A stretch of 64,000 nucleotides of DNA from JAYWGN01 sp043778255. Lineage in GTDB: Bacteria; Bacteroidota; Bacteroidia; Chitinophagales; Chitinophagaceae. Shown one piece after another: positions 1 through 8,896 of this stretch. The stretch is from positions 110,961 through 174,960 of the forward strand of contig JAYWGN010000046.1 in NCBI GenBank assembly GCA_043778255.1. Direction: 5' to 3'. Position numbers and translations under genes: made by a program. Each line of letters begins with the position of its first letter. Position 1 is the first letter of the stretch. The notes below the pieces were generated by a model. It was not told where the DNA came from. It worked only from the letters and a program-made list of their open reading frames with translations, and did no database searches.

Positions 1-5
1 GTTTG

Positions 6-755
6 ATGTTGCCAATACTCCATAATATTAGCCCAGCCATTATTAGCGAAATTACCATTTTTGAAAATGAAAATGCAATAGTACTCAACAAGCCTAGCGG
101 CTTACTTACCGTACCCGACCGTAAGCAATTGGAGCAAAACCTTAAAGATATACTACAAGCCAAGTATGGCGAAATATATACAGTGCATAGGCTCGATAAA
201 GATACAAGTGGGGTACTTATATTTGCAAAAAATGAAGCCACACATAAAGACCTTTCGCAACAATTTGAAAACCGACTAACACAAAAATTATATGTAGGTA
301 TAGTACACGGCACACTATACCAAACTGAGGGTACTTGGGATGCTGGTATAATGGAACACCCTGCCAAAAACGGTTTGATGGTAATTAACCGTAAAGGAAA
401 AGCCTCAATAACTAATTATAAAGTGCTACAAACATTTAAAAAATATAGTGTAGTACAATTTGATTTGCTAACAGGGCGTACACACCAAATAAGGTTACAT
501 ACTAAAAATGCTGGGCATACCATAGTAGCCGATATACTGTATGGCGATGGCAAAGGCATTTACCTAAGTACACTCAAAAAGAAATTTAACCTCAACAAAA
601 ATGAATTGGAGGAACGACCAATACTTGGTAGATTAGCCTTACATGCCCAATACTTAACAGTATGTATTGATGGCACTACACAGCAGTTTGAAGCACCCCT
701 ACCTAAAGATATTGCTGTTGCAATAAAGCAGTTAGAAAAATATAATAGTGTATAA
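6..755 (+). CDS. RluA-family RNA pseudouridine synthase
   Basis: This protein isomerises uridine to pseudouridine in rRNA or tRNA. The family signature HRLDKDTSG lies at residues 61-69, with the catalytic Asp at 64, and is followed by typical downstream blocks such as GRTHQIRLH near residue 160. At 249 aa it is a compact, single-domain member without an S4 domain. I start at the ATG at 6. A TTG at 3 is in frame, and the frame is still open at the left edge, so an upstream start outside the window cannot be excluded. Which RNA position it modifies cannot be told from sequence alone. Confidence 0.9.
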   Translation: MLPILHNISPAIISEITIFENENAIVLNKPSGLLTVPDRKQLEQNLKDILQAKYGEIYTVHRLDKDTSGVLIFAKNEATHKDLSQQFENRLTQKLYVGIVHGTLYQTEGTWDAGIMEHPAKNGLMVINRKGKASITNYKVLQTFKKYSVVQFDLLTGRTHQIRLHTKNAGHTIVADILYGDGKGIYLSTLKKKFNLNKNELEERPILGRLALHAQYLTVCIDGTTQQFEAPLPKDIAVAIKQLEKYNSV

Positions 756-963
756 ACCCTCCAACAGGTTTTGATGAAGGAAGCGTATTTGAAAAAAATT
801 AATCCTACAACTGCTACCGAATGAAAACAAACTTCCCTACTGACAAACAGGTTTACAAGTTAACTTTCAAATGCCCATTGATGCTTATGCTGACCTAATA
901 AATGCTGCAACATTGCTAATGATGAAAATTACAACCTCAAGTCTCAACTTTGCCAAACCCCGT

Positions 964-970
964 GTTAGGT
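964..970. other. Integron-core-like 7-mer at left edge of accessory insert
   Basis: GTTAGGT fits the GTTRRRY pattern of integron recombination cores. It lies just outside the DUF2188 gene, and the matching RYYYAAC-type heptamer is at 1761-1767. The 756-963 stretch before it holds no intact gene. A 7-mer match alone is weak evidence. Confidence 0.2.
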
Positions 971-976
971 GTAGTT

Positions 977-1210
977 TTATTTCACTTTGTCTTTAGGTGG
1001 GTGAGGGTCATTTCCATAACTATCTTTATCTTGAATTCTACCGTCTTTACCATGAATAATAATTTCTGATTTATTATTTCTTGCAATATCTCTTGCAATA
1101 GTTGTTGCATCACCTTTTCTTTCAGTAATTGCCGTGTATTTTAAATTACCTTCTCCCTTAACTGCCCAACCATTTCCTAATGGAACAACATGTTGATTTC
1201 TCTTAGTCAT
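977..1210 (-). CDS. DUF2188 domain protein
   Basis: This 77 aa protein matches the small DUF2188 family in layout: an N-terminal VVPLGNGWAVKGEGN block, a central Thr/Ala-rich helix (residues 34-44), and an IIIHGKDGRIQDKDSYGNDP C-terminal block. The function of the family is unknown. It lies 7 bp downstream of the HEPN gene on the same strand, so the two are probably co-transcribed. The pair sits in a short AT-rich insert between rluA and an unrelated secreted-protein gene. A partner or antitoxin role for the HEPN protein is only a guess. Confidence 0.8.
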   Translation of the reverse strand: MTKRNQHVVPLGNGWAVKGEGNLKYTAITERKGDATTIARDIARNNKSEIIIHGKDGRIQDKDSYGNDPHPPKDKVK

Positions 1211-1217
1211 TTTATTT

Positions 1218-1664
1218 CTATTTAAAAATTAAAGTTAAAATTTTTTCTACCGATTTTATAATTTTTTCGTTAAAGTTTCTGTTGCCAATTTTAAGATTAT
1301 ATCTCAATTCAGGGTTCCAATATAAAATATTTGTCCATTCATCTAATAATTCTGCTTTAATAGTATATTCTTGTCCTGAGTAATAAAGTAGTTTTTGTAA
1401 GTCGTGATTTCTAATTTCCCTTAACTCTTTAATTTCATTTCCTAAATCATTTTCATTACTTTTTATATAGATTTCGAACTCAATTTTATTTTCAGGGAAT
1501 CCTTTATCTAATTTTAAAATTTTACATATTTTCGATTTTAAAGCTAATTCAATTGAATAACCAATTAAGTATAAAGATGAGTCATATCTATTCGATATAA
1601 AAAGTAATTTTGCATCTGAAAGTTTATTAAAGGCTATCTTTTTTAAGTTTTGCTTTGAAATCAT
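1218..1664 (-). CDS. HEPN-domain protein (possible RNase)
   Basis: The 148 aa protein is predicted all-alpha. It has the HEPN pattern: an N-terminal helix, then a YLIGYSIELALKSKI helix (residues 32-46), then R82-x4-H87 (REIRNH), which matches the Rx4-6H catalytic motif of HEPN ribonucleases. HEPN proteins are common in toxin-antitoxin, abortive-infection and RNA-processing systems. The gene is the promoter-proximal member of a two-gene unit with the DUF2188 gene. No nucleotidyltransferase (MNT) partner is present, so it is not a standard HEPN/MNT module. The fold call is good; the nuclease activity is inferred. Confidence 0.7.
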   Translation of the reverse strand: MISKQNLKKIAFNKLSDAKLLFISNRYDSSLYLIGYSIELALKSKICKILKLDKGFPENKIEFEIYIKSNENDLGNEIKELREIRNHDLQKLLYYSGQEYTIKAELLDEWTNILYWNPELRYNLKIGNRNFNEKIIKSVEKILTLIFK

Positions 1665-1760
1665 ATTGTTTATTCTTATTCACTTGAATATTTCCAAAAT
1701 TAGGTTTATCTTGGGTATAAATACATTGTATAAGAACTTAAGGTTTCGCAAAAAAGTTAC

Positions 1761-1767
1761 GCCCAAC
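1761..1767. other. Integron-core-like 7-mer at right edge of accessory insert
   Basis: GCCCAAC fits RYYYAAC, the inverse of the core at 964-970. It abuts the stop codon (1769-1771) of the neighbouring secreted-protein gene, so the insert starts immediately after that gene ends. Confidence 0.2.
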
Positions 1768-1768
1768 G

Positions 1769-2509
1769 CTACAATTTGTAATTAATGCCTATGCTAAATG
1801 TAGCAGCAATTGGCCCATTACTAAAATTAGTATACCAGCTTTTGGTATAAAATGTAAGCGGCATAGCCATCAAATTTATTTGTACATTATTATTAAGGGG
1901 TATTCTAAAATCGGCAACAGGTTGTATGCTTAATATATATTGGGCTGCACGGTTTTCGTAGGAGTCTTTAATAGCCTGCATTTGCTTTGCATTAGGCAAA
2001 CCGCCAGTGCTGTCCACTGTTATGGTAGAGGAGCTATTAATTAAAAAATTATTGTTGAATTGTAGTCCAAATAAAGCTACATAGTTTTTATTAGTCTTAC
2101 TCAATTGCACTTTGTAACCTGCACTTATGGGTAGGGTAACGTTCTTATTTTTTAAGGTTACTTTTTGTAAAAAAAAACTAGTAGCCCCATCATCACTCAC
2201 CCATGTAAACCTAGGGTTGGTAAACAGCGTTAATCCCCTACGAGCCAACATAAAGTGATTGGTAATACCAATACCCGTTTTTATATAATAGTTTTTATTG
2301 TTAGGTGCCCAACAATACTGTACCATATAACTATTTAAGGTAGCTGTACCAGTTTCATTACGTCGGTTTTGCGATATAAGTTTATCATCGCTAAATCTAA
2401 AAAAAGTGATGCCTTGAGTACCCGAAATATCAATAGTACCGTTATTTGTTTTTTGTGCAATACTCAATAAAGGGGTTACTAGCAATAGTAAAATTGCAAA
2501 TTGTTTCAT
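1769..2509 (-). CDS. Secreted, probably outer-membrane beta-barrel protein of unknown function
   Basis: The first 19 residues form a signal peptide ending in SIAQ, a typical Bacteroidota cleavage site. The rest of the 246 aa protein alternates polar and hydrophobic residues, with strands such as YVALFGLQFNNNFLI and a C-terminal strand ending in SIGINYKL, as in small outer-membrane beta-barrels. I do not recognise a named family. The gene is transcribed alone, divergent from nothing and with mgtE upstream on the same strand at 57 bp spacing. Confidence 0.6.
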   Translation of the reverse strand: MKQFAILLLLVTPLLSIAQKTNNGTIDISGTQGITFFRFSDDKLISQNRRNETGTATLNSYMVQYCWAPNNKNYYIKTGIGITNHFMLARRGLTLFTNPRFTWVSDDGATSFFLQKVTLKNKNVTLPISAGYKVQLSKTNKNYVALFGLQFNNNFLINSSSTITVDSTGGLPNAKQMQAIKDSYENRAAQYILSIQPVADFRIPLNNNVQINLMAMPLTFYTKSWYTNFSNGPIAATFSIGINYKL

Positions 2510-2566
2510 AGTAGTTATTTTAATGTACTACAATATACGAACAATATTTGGTAAAGGTTGGGGGCA

Positions 2567-3958
2567 CTACAACAACTTTCCGCCCAATAACAGCAAAGCA
2601 ATGCTAAAGTATATTACTATGCCAAATACATCAACCAATGTAGCTACAAAAGGAGCACTACTAGTAGCAGGGTCAAGCTTTAATCGCTTTAACAGTAGTG
2701 GCAGCATAGAGCCTATAAGTGTACCCCAAAGTACTACACCCAGTACACTAAAAAATGTAACCATTGATAGCAAAAAAGTATATTTTCCGTACAATGAAGG
2801 CTCAATATAACTCCACAAGTAAGTACGTAATATACCTACAAACCCCAGTATACTGCCCAGTACAACACCCGACTTTATTTCCCTTACAAATATTCGCCAA
2901 GCATCGGTAATAAGCACTTCGCCCTTAGCCATAGCCTGTATTACAAGGGTAGCAGCTTGGCTACCACTATTACCACCGCTACTTATAATTAAGGGTACTA
3001 GCATACTAAGTACCACCACTTTACTTATGCTATCTTCGTAAAACCCCATAGCACTAGCTGTAAATAATTCGCCAATAAATAACACCACCAACCACGATGC
3101 CCTTTTGCTAATTAGTTTCCAAAAGGGTGTTTCCAAGTAAGGCTCATCCAATGCCTCGGTACCACCAATTTTTTGCATATCCTCACTATATTCCTCCTCT
3201 TGCACCCATAGTATATCATCAATAGTTACAATGCCCAATAGTTTATTTGTTTTGCTCACTACGGGCAGTGCCACCCTGTTATTCATTTTAAATACTTCGT
3301 TAGCCACCTCTTGGTCATCAGTAGCACTAAGCGTAATTACCCTGCCATCCATAAGTTCAGCCACTTTTACAGTAGGTTGGCTTAGTATTATTTCACGTAT
3401 TCGTATATCATCCAGCAGCTCACCTTTATCGTTTATTACGTATAGTACATCTATAGTTTCACTATCTTTTCCCACTCGCCTTATGGTGTTCAGCACTTCG
3501 GCTACGGTGTCATGTTCATACACATATACATAGTCGGGGGTCATTAGTCGGCCTACACTATTTTCGGGGTAACCAAGCAAACTCAAGGCAATTTTACGTT
3601 CACTAAAGTTTAATGTTTTTATTAATTCACGTACTACATTGCTCGGCAATAATTCAAACAAATCAGTTCTATCATCGGCAGGTAATTCGTTAATTAATTC
3701 AGCCGTTTTGGTAGGGTTAAGTTGGTTTATAATTTGCTTTTGTATTTTACTATCCAATAGTTTAAATACAGCAGCCGCCCTGTTCATAGCCATTGTAGCA
3801 ATTATGGTAGTAGCATTTTCGTCGTTCTCATCTATCCAATCGGCAATGTCGCTTATATTTTGATCATCCAAAAACGAGTGCAACAAAGCCACATCATCAA
3901 GCTGCAATAAGGTAGCCAATTCATTATTAAAGTCAATATCGTCTATAATTTCTGGCAT
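2567..3958 (-). CDS. mgtE: Magnesium transporter MgtE
   Basis: MgtE is a Mg2+-gated Mg2+ channel of the inner membrane. The 463 aa protein has the full family layout: an N-terminal superhelical MgtE_N domain (about residues 20-135), two CBS domains (about 140-260) that sense cytoplasmic Mg2+, a connecting plug helix, and five membrane helices (about 285-460). The membrane part contains the conserved SGGNSGSQAAT segment of the pore and a C-terminal PFVATLVDVFGI helix. The length is normal. The 333 bp upstream of the start contain a dispersed palindromic repeat and no recognisable Mg2+ riboswitch. Confidence 0.95.
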   Translation of the reverse strand: MPEIIDDIDFNNELATLLQLDDVALLHSFLDDQNISDIADWIDENDENATTIIATMAMNRAAAVFKLLDSKIQKQIINQLNPTKTAELINELPADDRTDLFELLPSNVVRELIKTLNFSERKIALSLLGYPENSVGRLMTPDYVYVYEHDTVAEVLNTIRRVGKDSETIDVLYVINDKGELLDDIRIREIILSQPTVKVAELMDGRVITLSATDDQEVANEVFKMNNRVALPVVSKTNKLLGIVTIDDILWVQEEEYSEDMQKIGGTEALDEPYLETPFWKLISKRASWLVVLFIGELFTASAMGFYEDSISKVVVLSMLVPLIISSGGNSGSQAATLVIQAMAKGEVLITDAWRIFVREIKSGVVLGSILGFVGILRTYLWSYIEPSLYGKYTFLLSMVTFFSVLGVVLWGTLIGSMLPLLLKRLKLDPATSSAPFVATLVDVFGIVIYFSIALLLLGGKLL

Positions 3959-4040
3959 TGGTTTTTGTAGGTAGTATTATACAGTTTTTTTATTATTGTT
4001 TGGGGCTATCGGCATAGTAACTTTGGTCAGCTTTAGTTCA

Positions 4041-4106
4041 CTGCCCGGCTTCCACTACCGCCTACGGCGGTGAGTTCCGCCTAAGCAGTGCAGCCCGTGG
4101 GCAGTA
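4041..4106. repeat. Composite palindromic repeat, copy 1
   Basis: Outer arms CTGCCC (4041-4046) and GGGCAG (4099-4104) enclose a perfect hairpin ACCGCC-TAC-GGCGGT (4057-4071). The 3' part, TAAGCAGTGCAGCCCGTGGG, is nearly identical to 50159-50178. It lies in the 333 bp gap between mgtE and the next gene, which otherwise holds no gene that I can see. Confidence 0.75.
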
Positions 4107-4245
4107 GTAATTACTTTTAGCTATTTATGTGCAAATTTCGTACTAATAATTCAAATAGCCATATTAATTAAAAGGGAAGTATCTGCCTTTTTTTTAATTT
4201 TAAAGATAAATAAAAGCGAACTTCAATAACTCTACTTAAAACTAC

Positions 4246-4270
4246 TAAAGGCTCAATACTGAGCCTTTAA
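4246..4270 (-). terminator. Intrinsic terminator-like hairpin
   Basis: AAAGGCTCA-ATAC-TGAGCCTTT is a perfect 9-bp stem, 3' of the minus-strand gene ending at 4292. The T tract after it on the minus strand is only moderate. Confidence 0.6.
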
Positions 4271-4291
4271 TAGTAAGTGAAAATATATTAA

Positions 4292-4744
4292 TTATATTTT
4301 TTTAAAAATAAATACAGGCTTAGAAGCAATAGTAGTAATTGGAATATATGGACCGTCAAGTGCTCTTCGTTCTTCGTGACCAGAGTTAACATCAACGTAA
4401 GTACTAAATAATTCCCAATTATATTTTGCAATAAAATTTAAACCTTCTGTAATAGTTAAAAAATAGTTATACAAACTGTCTACATCAGTTTTTTGATTGT
4501 AATAATATAAACTGTCCTCATTAATTTGCTTTTTTACAGGTTCATAAGTTTTTAGTGTATATATTTTTTTTGCATACTTTGCTATAGTTGTATCATACTC
4601 TGCCCATAGCATATAATACTCTCTTTTCATAATTTTATCGTACCGCCCATAAAACCTTACAAGCAAATACTTATTAGGTGTAGTATCCTATGCAGTAATA
4701 GTTTTACTAATAATTACTGTTAAAAATAAGAGTAAGGGTTTCAT
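4292..4744 (-). pseudogene. Secreted hypothetical protein interrupted by an in-frame TAG
   Basis: The frame opens with an ATG at 4744 and encodes an 18-residue signal peptide (MKPLLLFLTVIISKTITA). It then hits a TAG at codon 19 (4690-4688) and continues in the same frame for 131 codons to a normal stop. The codons after the TAG begin DTTPNK. If the TAG were CAG the peptide would read TITAQD, the usual Bacteroidota AQ cleavage site, so a single C-to-T change explains the lesion. The remaining internal ORF, 4666-4292, would lack any export signal. The mature part is a small mixed alpha/beta protein of no recognised family. It lies 10 bp downstream of the T9SS gene. Confidence 0.7.
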
Positions 4745-4754
4745 ATTTAATTAT

Positions 4755-6992
4755 TTATTCTAGTACTATAAATCTAGCATTTAATTTACCTCCATTAGTT
4801 ATAGCTGTTAATACATAAGAGCCTTTACTTAGGTTTAGTGTAATTTGTTTAGTTAATCCACTACTTAGACTTAGGTTTTCTACAGTACTTGTATATATTC
4901 TTTTGCCTAACATATCAGAAATAAAATATGAATTTAATACACTGGTAGATGGTTTAAACCTTACATTAAAAGTACCATTATTTGGATTAGGAAAAATAGC
5001 CATTCCTGCTTTTCTTAATCTTTGTTCAACTAGTAAAGAGTCGGATTGAGTTTGCGTTATTGGAGTACCCTGTCTATCGGGGTTAAAGTAAACTGAACTA
5101 TTACAAAAATTTATTACTTCAGTTGGTGTTGCTCCTAATATTAAAGTAGTATCCTCGGGAGTTCCATACCTGTAACTTACATCGTTTTCCCAATATTGCG
5201 ACTGATTACCTTGTTTTAATTTTACAGGAAAAGTAGCTATATATAGTACATTTTGTGTAGTACTTGAAGTTACATTCCGTCTAAGATTTAAAACAACTTT
5301 TAAATAAGCTGTAACAGAATCACTTGAACTAATTCCTTTAGGGGAATAAACATTCCAAAAACCAAAGTTGGTGTATGGAATATAAGGGGTACTATTATTT
5401 ATTACCCTCCAAGTACGCTTTGCAAAGTTTTTAGAGTGAAGAAGTTCATTAGTGCTAAATTTAAAATCGCCAGTTATTGGGTCTTTGCCTTCATAGTCAA
5501 AATCGGGAGTCATTAACCTTGTAGTAGTGGGGTCTGGGGTACTTTGATAATAACTAGGAGTGTAATCTGTTTCTGTAACAAGGCTAAGCTTCATGTTTTG
5601 TATAGTAAGCCCAGCTGCAGGGTTTAAAATATATTTGAACGTTGCAGTATCTAATTTAAACCGATGAACATTTACTTGTAATTGTGGGCATTGTCCATAA
5701 TTAGGGTAAGGAGTTACTGGACAATTCATCCAACTATATGTATTTCTTAAATCTTCTACCCTTTTTTCGTACCAAAATTCTGGTGGTGATAATAAATTAA
5801 ATATACCTAAAACCTCATTGTAGTAAGGATAAATTGGAGGGTCTAATTCAGCATTTTTACTTCCAGGATTTGTAAAAGTAACATTATGATATAAATTAGT
5901 AGTAGATAGAGTACCTGATATTTTAGCAGTTAAATTTACTGATAGTGGTAATAACTTTACCTCTTGTGTGGCAGTACCAGTTTTACCCCCAGCAGAAAAA
6001 ACATCTATCAAATTTACTGCACTCTTTAACCATGGAACATAGCTTAAGCCAGTTTTAAGAAATTTACTATTTGCTAATTGCTTTGCAAAACTATCAATTG
6101 CAGCTTTTTTTACATCTGTATTTTGTTGTCCTATATTATCAGCTAAGTCTTGTGTATATTTTTTAAAAGCGGTAATACTACTATTTACTGCTGTTAATTT
6201 TCCATTAACTAAATTGCCAAAATCTTTCCAACCAAAAGTACCAGCCTTTTGTACTTCTGCCTTACCATTTACATTCTTTGTTTGTATATCACCAGTAATA
6301 GTACCTTCAAGGTTTATTGTAGCAGTTGTTATTAAATTGGATGTAATATTTAGCTTAGATGCATACATACAAGTGCAGGGGTCATACATCATAGGAAAAT
6401 CAGCATAAAACCATTTATATTTATCCGATGAATAAATAACTGCTGTGGTAAATGATGACGGAATAAACTTTTTAGTTAATGTCCCCATTTGATTATTAGT
6501 AAATTCTAGTAAATCAGTTTTTAGAGTAGTAAGATTAGAAAATTGTAGACTAATTCTTGCAGCATTGTAGTCCTGTCCATTACATGCTTTCAATAAAATT
6601 CTGAGAATACCAGTATATCTATTATAAAGTACTGTTATCATGTTAGGATGTGGGTCTGTAGAATATGAATTAGTTTCTGTTAAACCAAATCGCCTCAATA
6701 TCAATTCCCAACCATCCTCCCATTTCATATCTTTAGCAACTCTTAATTCTTCAAGATTATCTGTTTTAAAAAAAGGGGATTCCTGAAATGCAGTGTCTCT
6801 ACCACATGTTGTTAAAATTCTTTGCTGCCAAATAGAATCTTGCCAATTAAAAAAAGTATTTGTCTTACTTGGCAATTGTGTATTAATTGGATTTAAAGGA
6901 TTAGTACTTATGCCATTATAACAAGGGTACTGAGCCATAACACTGGCTGTGATAAATGTAAATATTATGTACTGTATTAGTTTAATTTTCAT
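4755..6992 (-). CDS. Large secreted protein with type IX secretion sorting domain
   Basis: The 745 aa protein has a signal peptide ending in SVMAQ (residues 1-21). The last ~80 residues form a type A T9SS C-terminal domain: it starts with IFPNPNNGTFNVRF, has a central DMLGKRIYT strand, and ends with LSKGSYVLTAITNGG and a final strand. This domain routes cargo through the Bacteroidota type IX machinery, after which it is usually cleaved and the protein is anchored to the cell surface or released. The 640-residue middle has no motif I recognise. It is followed 10 bp later by the broken secreted gene and preceded 10 bp earlier by a lipoprotein gene, suggesting a three-gene surface-protein operon. 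Confidence 0.85.
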   Translation of the reverse strand: MKIKLIQYIIFTFITASVMAQYPCYNGISTNPLNPINTQLPSKTNTFFNWQDSIWQQRILTTCGRDTAFQESPFFKTDNLEELRVAKDMKWEDGWELILRRFGLTETNSYSTDPHPNMITVLYNRYTGILRILLKACNGQDYNAARISLQFSNLTTLKTDLLEFTNNQMGTLTKKFIPSSFTTAVIYSSDKYKWFYADFPMMYDPCTCMYASKLNITSNLITTATINLEGTITGDIQTKNVNGKAEVQKAGTFGWKDFGNLVNGKLTAVNSSITAFKKYTQDLADNIGQQNTDVKKAAIDSFAKQLANSKFLKTGLSYVPWLKSAVNLIDVFSAGGKTGTATQEVKLLPLSVNLTAKISGTLSTTNLYHNVTFTNPGSKNAELDPPIYPYYNEVLGIFNLLSPPEFWYEKRVEDLRNTYSWMNCPVTPYPNYGQCPQLQVNVHRFKLDTATFKYILNPAAGLTIQNMKLSLVTETDYTPSYYQSTPDPTTTRLMTPDFDYEGKDPITGDFKFSTNELLHSKNFAKRTWRVINNSTPYIPYTNFGFWNVYSPKGISSSDSVTAYLKVVLNLRRNVTSSTTQNVLYIATFPVKLKQGNQSQYWENDVSYRYGTPEDTTLILGATPTEVINFCNSSVYFNPDRQGTPITQTQSDSLLVEQRLRKAGMAIFPNPNNGTFNVRFKPSTSVLNSYFISDMLGKRIYTSTVENLSLSSGLTKQITLNLSKGSYVLTAITNGGKLNARFIVLE

Positions 6993-7002
6993 CTTTTGTG
7001 TT

Positions 7003-7764
7003 TTAAATTCGTTTAGCTATAAATTTTTTTCTTACTCCATTTATGTTACTATTTATAATTAATGTATCTGTTTTTAATTCTGCAAAATTTTTACCATCTA
7101 ATATTCCACCGTAACCAAATTGTGCACATTTATAACCCATTTCAATTTCAAGTCCGTAGGATAACTCTTTATAAATTATACCAGCATTACTTGTTGTATC
7201 TCTAAACCCGTAAGGAAAGTTATTTATATAATAAAAGTTTTCTCGACCTGTAGTTGAAATATATTTTAAACTATCATAATATTTGACTTCAGTACTAAAT
7301 ATAAAACTTGTATTATCTGTAAATGAACCTTTGTAAATACCAATTAATGGGCTTAATGTCAAAGTGTTTCTATCAAATTGCTCTACAAGTGTTAATTGCT
7401 TACTACCTAAGTAAGTACCATTATCATTTGGAAAGCATAATGTATTTGGTGTGGCCTTACCCGTAAAGTTAACTGGTATTGTACCCATATAGTTATAAAA
7501 AACAAGGCTAAAATCCTTTGTTGTAAAATCTCTTGGGTCATTACCTACCTTCCACAGTACAGTATTGTAATTATAATTTGTTATAAAGTTTACATAATTA
7601 TCTTTATATATGGTATCAGCATTAAATGCTGTGTCCGTAAGTATTTCTTGTGTATAAAACTCTGCAACTGGCATAGTAGCCCCATTGCACGAATTTACAA
7701 CTGGTTTATTTTTTTTACAACTTATTATAACTATAAGGAATGTGATTAGTGTAATGGTTTTCAT
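7003..7764 (-). CDS. Putative lipoprotein of unknown function
   Basis: The N-terminus MKTITLITFLIVIISCKKNK has a hydrophobic core followed by a lipobox-like IISC, with the lipidated Cys at residue 16. This is the common short Bacteroidota lipoprotein signal. The 253 aa protein is rich in Asn, Tyr and Thr and probably mostly beta. No family is recognised. It is the first gene of the unit that continues with the T9SS protein, so the two may act together at the cell surface. The 181 bp upstream are very AT-rich and shared with the divergent HTH gene. Confidence 0.65.
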   Translation of the reverse strand: MKTITLITFLIVIISCKKNKPVVNSCNGATMPVAEFYTQEILTDTAFNADTIYKDNYVNFITNYNYNTVLWKVGNDPRDFTTKDFSLVFYNYMGTIPVNFTGKATPNTLCFPNDNGTYLGSKQLTLVEQFDRNTLTLSPLIGIYKGSFTDNTSFIFSTEVKYYDSLKYISTTGRENFYYINNFPYGFRDTTSNAGIIYKELSYGLEIEMGYKCAQFGYGGILDGKNFAELKTDTLIINSNINGVRKKFIAKRI

Positions 7765-7945
7765 AATATTTAGTTTTTGCAGTGTAGGTTACATTAAAGT
7801 TAAATAAAATTGGTGGAGATTTGTTTATTTGCATAAAAATTATTGTTAAAAGTTTATTGATTATTTTGTTTAGTAAAGTTGTAAATATTTTTTTGTTGTA
7901 TAATTATAAAATCTGTACTATTTTAATGTAACTTTAACATATTAT

Positions 7946-8329
7946 ATGACACCAAGCAATAACAATATTACATTAGGTAAAAAATTATCCTCCTTAAGAG
8001 GTCATTATAGAATAACTCAGAAACAAGTAGAAGCTGAAACAGGTATAACACAAGATTTATTATCCAAATTTGAAAATGATATAAGAGTTCCACATGAAGA
8101 TCAGTTAGTAAAACTTGCAGTTCTATATCATACAACAATAAATGGAATAAATAATTATCACCCCGATAATTTAATTACAAATACATTCAACGACCATTCA
8201 AAAGGCTTTTTTAATGTTGAAAAAGTTATAATGAGTAACCTTGAAGAAATTATTCAAAATAAATTAATGGAAAATCCGTTACAAAAAGGAAAAGAATTAA
8301 AATTAACTATAAGTTTTAAAGTAGAGTAA
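7946..8329 (+). CDS. XRE-family helix-turn-helix regulator
   Basis: Residues 10-66 form a Cro/C1-type HTH: LGKKLSSLRGHYRITQKQVE, the recognition region QDLLSKFENDIRVP, then QLVKLAVLYHTTI. The C-terminal half (127 aa in total) is charged and has no recognised ligand domain. It is divergent from the lipoprotein/T9SS unit across a 181 bp AT-rich intergenic region, so it could regulate that unit or itself. This is suggested by position only. Confidence 0.85.
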   Translation: MTPSNNNITLGKKLSSLRGHYRITQKQVEAETGITQDLLSKFENDIRVPHEDQLVKLAVLYHTTINGINNYHPDNLITNTFNDHSKGFFNVEKVIMSNLEEIIQNKLMENPLQKGKELKLTISFKVE

Positions 8330-8372
8330 GTTAAGACGTATTGTATTGTATTATATTCATAAATCAAATTTT

Positions 8373-8435
8373 GGTATTTTATTAGCCCGAAGTACTATTT
8401 TTTCGCCGTAGGCGAAAAAAAACTTATAAAATACC
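8373..8435. repeat. Composite palindrome with GTA-loop hairpin
   Basis: Outer arms GGTATTTTAT (8373-8382) and ATAAAATACC (8426-8435) are perfect complements. They enclose a perfect 10-bp hairpin TTTTTTCGCC-GTA-GGCGAAAAAA (8398-8420). The architecture matches the copy at 20861-20883, although the outer stem bases differ completely. It may also end transcription of the HTH gene. Confidence 0.75.
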
Positions 8436-8459
8436 TAACCCTACAATACTACTTATACA

Positions 8460-8879
8460 ATGCCACTAAAAGCACCTACAGCACACAGTTTGGGAATTAT
8501 AAAAGGGTTGTTAGTAGCACATACCACCAACAAAGGGCTAGGCGTATATACTACTAAGGCCATAAAAGCCCATACCGTAGTAGAGGTAGCACCAGTAATT
8601 ATAATGCCATTATTGCATAAGCAACACCTCGATAATACTTTGCTACACGATTATATATTTATGTGGGGCAATAACGAACAGCAGTGTTGTATGGCCTTAG
8701 GTTGGGTGCCGCTATATAACCATAGTTATAACAGCAATTGCCAGTACACAATGGATTATGCAACTAAGCATATTATAATAACCACCGTAACTGCAATACC
8801 TGCCAACCACGAGCTTACTATTAATTATAATGGTACTTACAACGATGCTACTAAAGTGTGGTTTGATGTGGCGGAATAG
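8460..8879 (+). CDS. SET-domain protein
   Basis: The 139 aa protein is a bare SET domain, the fold of protein lysine methyltransferases that use S-adenosylmethionine. It shows the N-terminal KGLGVYTTKAI block (GxG motif), the NHSYNSNC motif that forms the pseudoknot and cofactor site, and the ELTINYNGTY block carrying the catalytic Tyr. Pre- and post-SET cysteine clusters are absent, as in most bacterial homologs. Substrates of such bacterial SET proteins are mostly unknown. It is convergent with the anti-sigma gene 17 bp away. Confidence 0.85.
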   Translation: MPLKAPTAHSLGIIKGLLVAHTTNKGLGVYTTKAIKAHTVVEVAPVIIMPLLHKQHLDNTLLHDYIFMWGNNEQQCCMALGWVPLYNHSYNSNCQYTMDYATKHIIITTVTAIPANHELTINYNGTYNDATKVWFDVAE

Positions 8880-8896
8880 TTTGTTATACAATGTTA

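Noticed and set aside
756..963. Possible degenerate coding remnant after rluA
   Set aside because: Short frames (for example from an ATG near 822) are broken within 30 codons, and I could not assign any protein family.
2523..2810. 95-codon open frame on the plus strand
   Set aside because: It is antisense to the 3' end of mgtE, which is a clear gene, and shows no family features.
4688..4690. TAG as recoded amino acid (pyrrolysine or suppression)
   Set aside because: No pyrrolysine genes are visible, and other genes here end in TAG as a normal stop. A C-to-T mutation or sequence error is simpler.
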